Positions 45,052-46,595 of a stretch of 46,595 bases of DNA are shown here, piece after piece (the first letter of the stretch is position 1; each line of letters starts with the position of its first letter). The notes under the pieces were generated by a model. The model ran no database searches. It was not told the DNA's origin and saw only the letters and a list, made by a program, of their open reading frames with translations. Origin of the DNA: an uncultured Verrucomicrobiota bacterium (GTDB lineage Bacteria > Verrucomicrobiota > Verrucomicrobiia > Limisphaerales > UBA9464); NCBI GenBank assembly GCA_903854475.1, contig CAINWP010000198.1:1-46595 (forward strand). Reading direction: 5' to 3'. The position numbers were made by a program, and so were the translations under genes.

Positions 45052-46319
45052 GGATTGCCGGGCGGCCAGAGCGATTGGCCCACATCGGTTCGGTAGTAGC
45101 TGCCAAGGGATCGAATCTTACGGATGTCGCTGTAGGCGTTGCGAATGGCTTCGTCCATCGATCCGGCCAGGGCCGTGATATCCGCAATACGGTGGCCAGT
45201 GGCCTCCAGTCCGCCCAGCGCTGACTCGGCCACCTCTTGCCACCAGACATCACCCTGAAAGGCCCCGTCGACCGTCACCGGCACCCGCGGTCCGGTGAGT
45301 TGGGTGAAGGGATAACCGTAGCCCGCCAGAGTCAGGTTGCACCCGAACTCGCGGCCGCTCCGCCAACGCGGACTCAAGGGCAACCCCAGAGCGCAGCGGC
45401 CGAAGGTGTCCAGCGGGTTAGCCAGCATGGCGGCGATCATTGGACCGCTGGTGACGCCCAATCGCACATTATACTCGAGTACATGCCAGCGCTCGTCGTG
45501 GCGGATGGCGGTCACCTGGACGGGCCCGCGGAAGCCGACCTCGCGGAACCACGGGCGCAGGGGTTCCAGGAGTTCTTTGGCAAGGCCGTAGCGGTCGGTG
45601 GGATCGCATTCCACGAGCCCACCCAGTGGGGCTCCAGCGACGATGCCGAGGTTCCCGTCGAAGGCCCGTTTGTATTCTTGATTGGTGACCAACGAGTAGA
45701 TTTCCCCGTCGCTCACCAGCGCGATATGCCCGGCTTCGCGTCGCCCGAGGTATTCTTGGAGAAAAATTCCCTCGGCGTCATCGATCCGCGGTAACCAGGC
45801 CAGGGTGTCCTCCGGGGTCTCGCACACGATGGTGTGGATCGGGCTCGTGGGGGAACACAGGGGATTCTTGACCACAAATGGGCGGCCCTCCCGCCGCACC
45901 AGAGTTTCGGCCTCCGCCCGCGTGGGAATGAGGTGCGATCGCGGAAATAGTATCCCGGTCTGGCGGCAGAGCTCCCGGGCGAAATCGCGCTCGCGCTCCA
46001 GACGCAAGCCTTCGCCGGTCGGGCAGAGTATGGGAATCCCTAAGCCGAGAAGTTCTGCGGTCCATGGGCGAAGCGCCCATTCCAGAGACATGGGAATGAG
46101 GAAGTCGGGTCGGTGCTCCCGGAAGCCGGGGCAGGGGTTGGGTACCTCGACGCTAGAAACGCAGGGGCCCTCCTGAAGGGGCCCATAATGCGCGTAGTCC
46201 CGGGTTAGGTAGGCCGTGACTTCGGCACCGTCTCCGCGGAGGTGGCGCATGAGCGCCTGGGTGAATGCACCCACTCCCAGTAAGGTCACCCGTTTGAATG
46301 TCGGTTCACTTGCAGCCAT
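45048..46319 (-). CDS. PurD-like ATP-grasp ligase of unknown substrate
   Basis: A 423-residue cytoplasmic ATP-grasp protein (ATG 46319; a TTG at 46340 is seven codons upstream). The N-terminus is a Rossmann-like pre-ATP-grasp domain (TLLGVGAFTQALMRHL). The ATP-grasp core has RPFVVKNPLCSPTSP and IFLQEYLGRREAGHIALVSDG, then NQEYKRAFDGNLG, and the metal-binding LEYNVRLG. The tail ITALAGSMDEAIRNAYSDI with SYYRTDVG matches the PurD C-terminal domain. In true PurD the loop after FDGD is GPNTGGMG; here it is GIVAGAPLGG, and the usual FGDPE after N-x-R is LGVTSG. It is therefore probably a divergent paralogue and not the purine enzyme. It is the first gene of the pair with alr, overlapping by ATGA. 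Confidence 0.8.
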   Translation of the reverse strand: MAASEPTFKRVTLLGVGAFTQALMRHLRGDGAEVTAYLTRDYAHYGPLQEGPCVSSVEVPNPCPGFREHRPDFLIPMSLEWALRPWTAELLGLGIPILCPTGEGLRLERERDFARELCRQTGILFPRSHLIPTRAEAETLVRREGRPFVVKNPLCSPTSPIHTIVCETPEDTLAWLPRIDDAEGIFLQEYLGRREAGHIALVSDGEIYSLVTNQEYKRAFDGNLGIVAGAPLGGLVECDPTDRYGLAKELLEPLRPWFREVGFRGPVQVTAIRHDERWHVLEYNVRLGVTSGPMIAAMLANPLDTFGRCALGLPLSPRWRSGREFGCNLTLAGYGYPFTQLTGPRVPVTVDGAFQGDVWWQEVAESALGGLEATGHRIADITALAGSMDEAIRNAYSDIRKIRSLGSYYRTDVGQSLWPPGNP

Positions 46320-46385
46320 GCCATCGATCAAGGCAGACAACGGTTCGTCTCAAGACCCCAGTTGAAAAGCAGGAAGATGCCTAGA

Positions 46386-46453
46386 CCTTCGATTTTCAAT
46401 CCATCGAAGGGTCAGCGCCGTCGGCACGTGCCGTCGCACAAAGATCTGACCCT
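46386..46453. repeat. Two adjacent hairpins next to a transposase end
   Basis: The first is ccttcgat (46386-46393) with atcgaagg (46403-46410), an 8-bp stem with a 9-base loop. The second is agggtcag (46408-46415) with ctgaccct (46446-46453), enclosing the perfect palindrome cggcacgtgccg (46422-46433). Both lie between the ATP-grasp gene start and the stop codon of the partial transposase, so they may be the terminal inverted-repeat region of an insertion sequence or its terminator. Confidence 0.5.
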
Positions 46454-46455
46454 AC

Positions 46456-46595
46456 CTAGTGCAGTGTCTCTGATTTGTCTTTATCAATTTGTTGGCTTCG
46501 TGCCAGAGCTTCCCGGGCTCGGTGGATTTTCTCCAGAATCGCGGCTCCATCGGCCCGCCATTGGTATCGCTGCGGCTTGAGATTCCGCTCGGCAA
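46456..46595 (-). mobile_element. C-terminal fragment of an IS630-type transposase, runs off the window
   Basis: On the minus strand a frame enters from the window edge and ends at a TAG at 46456-46458, giving 45 visible residues. They include YQWRADGAAILEKIHRAR and end in DKSETLH. The pattern aromatic-x-W-x-A-x-x-x-ILEK, then an Arg/Ala helix and a terminal ETLH-like tail, is what I remember from the C-termini of IS630-family DDE transposases. Most of the gene, including the DDE motif, lies outside, so intactness cannot be judged. Confidence 0.55.

Noticed and set aside
45048-46319. Calling the ATP-grasp gene purD
   Set aside because: The overall fold matches PurD, but two diagnostic loops differ, so a specific purine-pathway name is not justified.
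1-46595. CRISPR arrays, toxin-antitoxin pairs, restriction or other defence genes, secondary-metabolite clusters
   Set aside because: Both strands were read for regularly spaced repeats and for the usual protein motifs; none was found.

Overview
The window is an ordinary GC-rich stretch of a Gram-negative bacterial chromosome, most likely from the phylum Verrucomicrobiota. The phylum call rests on family content. There is a PSCyt1/DUF1549/DUF1553 cytochrome protein paired with a DUF1501 protein, a HEAT-repeat protein with a TIGR02603-type haem domain, a TIGR03790 protein, and an RND pump plus Mla-type ABC system that imply an outer membrane. No rRNA, tRNA, CRISPR array, prophage or defence island was recognised. 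The order or species cannot be fixed from the sequence alone.

Layout. 1-6923 (+): the 3' part of an RND efflux permease, a nitrilase-superfamily amidohydrolase, dapA, rpe and a DMT permease. 7150-10979 (+): a XerC/D-type recombinase and clpC, separated by a 163-bp imperfect palindrome. 11109-13645 (+): an mlaE-mlaF-mlaD lipid-transport operon. 13746-14486: a DUF2007-DUF5069 protein. 14487-14901: a gene-free stretch with a repeated palindromic element. 14902-18523 (-): the HEAT/cytochrome protein and a GT39 glycosyltransferase. 18697-23467 (+): a PAP2 phosphatase, a membrane response regulator with a degenerate Hpt domain, and a DinG-type helicase. 23559-28766 (+): a tight tyrA-aroA-cmk-TIGR03790-alkA cluster with overlapping or nearly touching ends. 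28807-29811 (-): a WYL regulator, divergent from a sugar kinase-MurQ fusion (29939-31777, +). 31938-36270 (+): an unrecognised membrane-anchored protein and a 1146-residue protein that may be a PPi-type PEP carboxykinase. 36387-41466 (-): the PSCyt1/DUF1549/DUF1553 gene followed by the DUF1501 gene. 41636-43900 (+): a secreted transglutaminase-alpha/beta hydrolase fusion. 43915-46319 (-): an operon of a PurD-like ATP-grasp protein and alanine racemase. 46456-46595 (-): the C-terminal tail of an IS630-type transposase, running off the window.

Several genes touch cell-wall metabolism: dapA (diaminopimelate), alr (D-alanine), kinase-MurQ (MurNAc recycling), PAP2 and GT39 (lipid-linked carbohydrate). 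They are dispersed and do not form one operon. No clearly new multi-gene system is visible. The most useful leads are single-protein architectures (kinase-MurQ, transglutaminase-esterase, REC plus His-less Hpt), the candidate PPi-PEPCK, the PurD-like ATP-grasp partner of alr, and the intergenic palindromic repeats.
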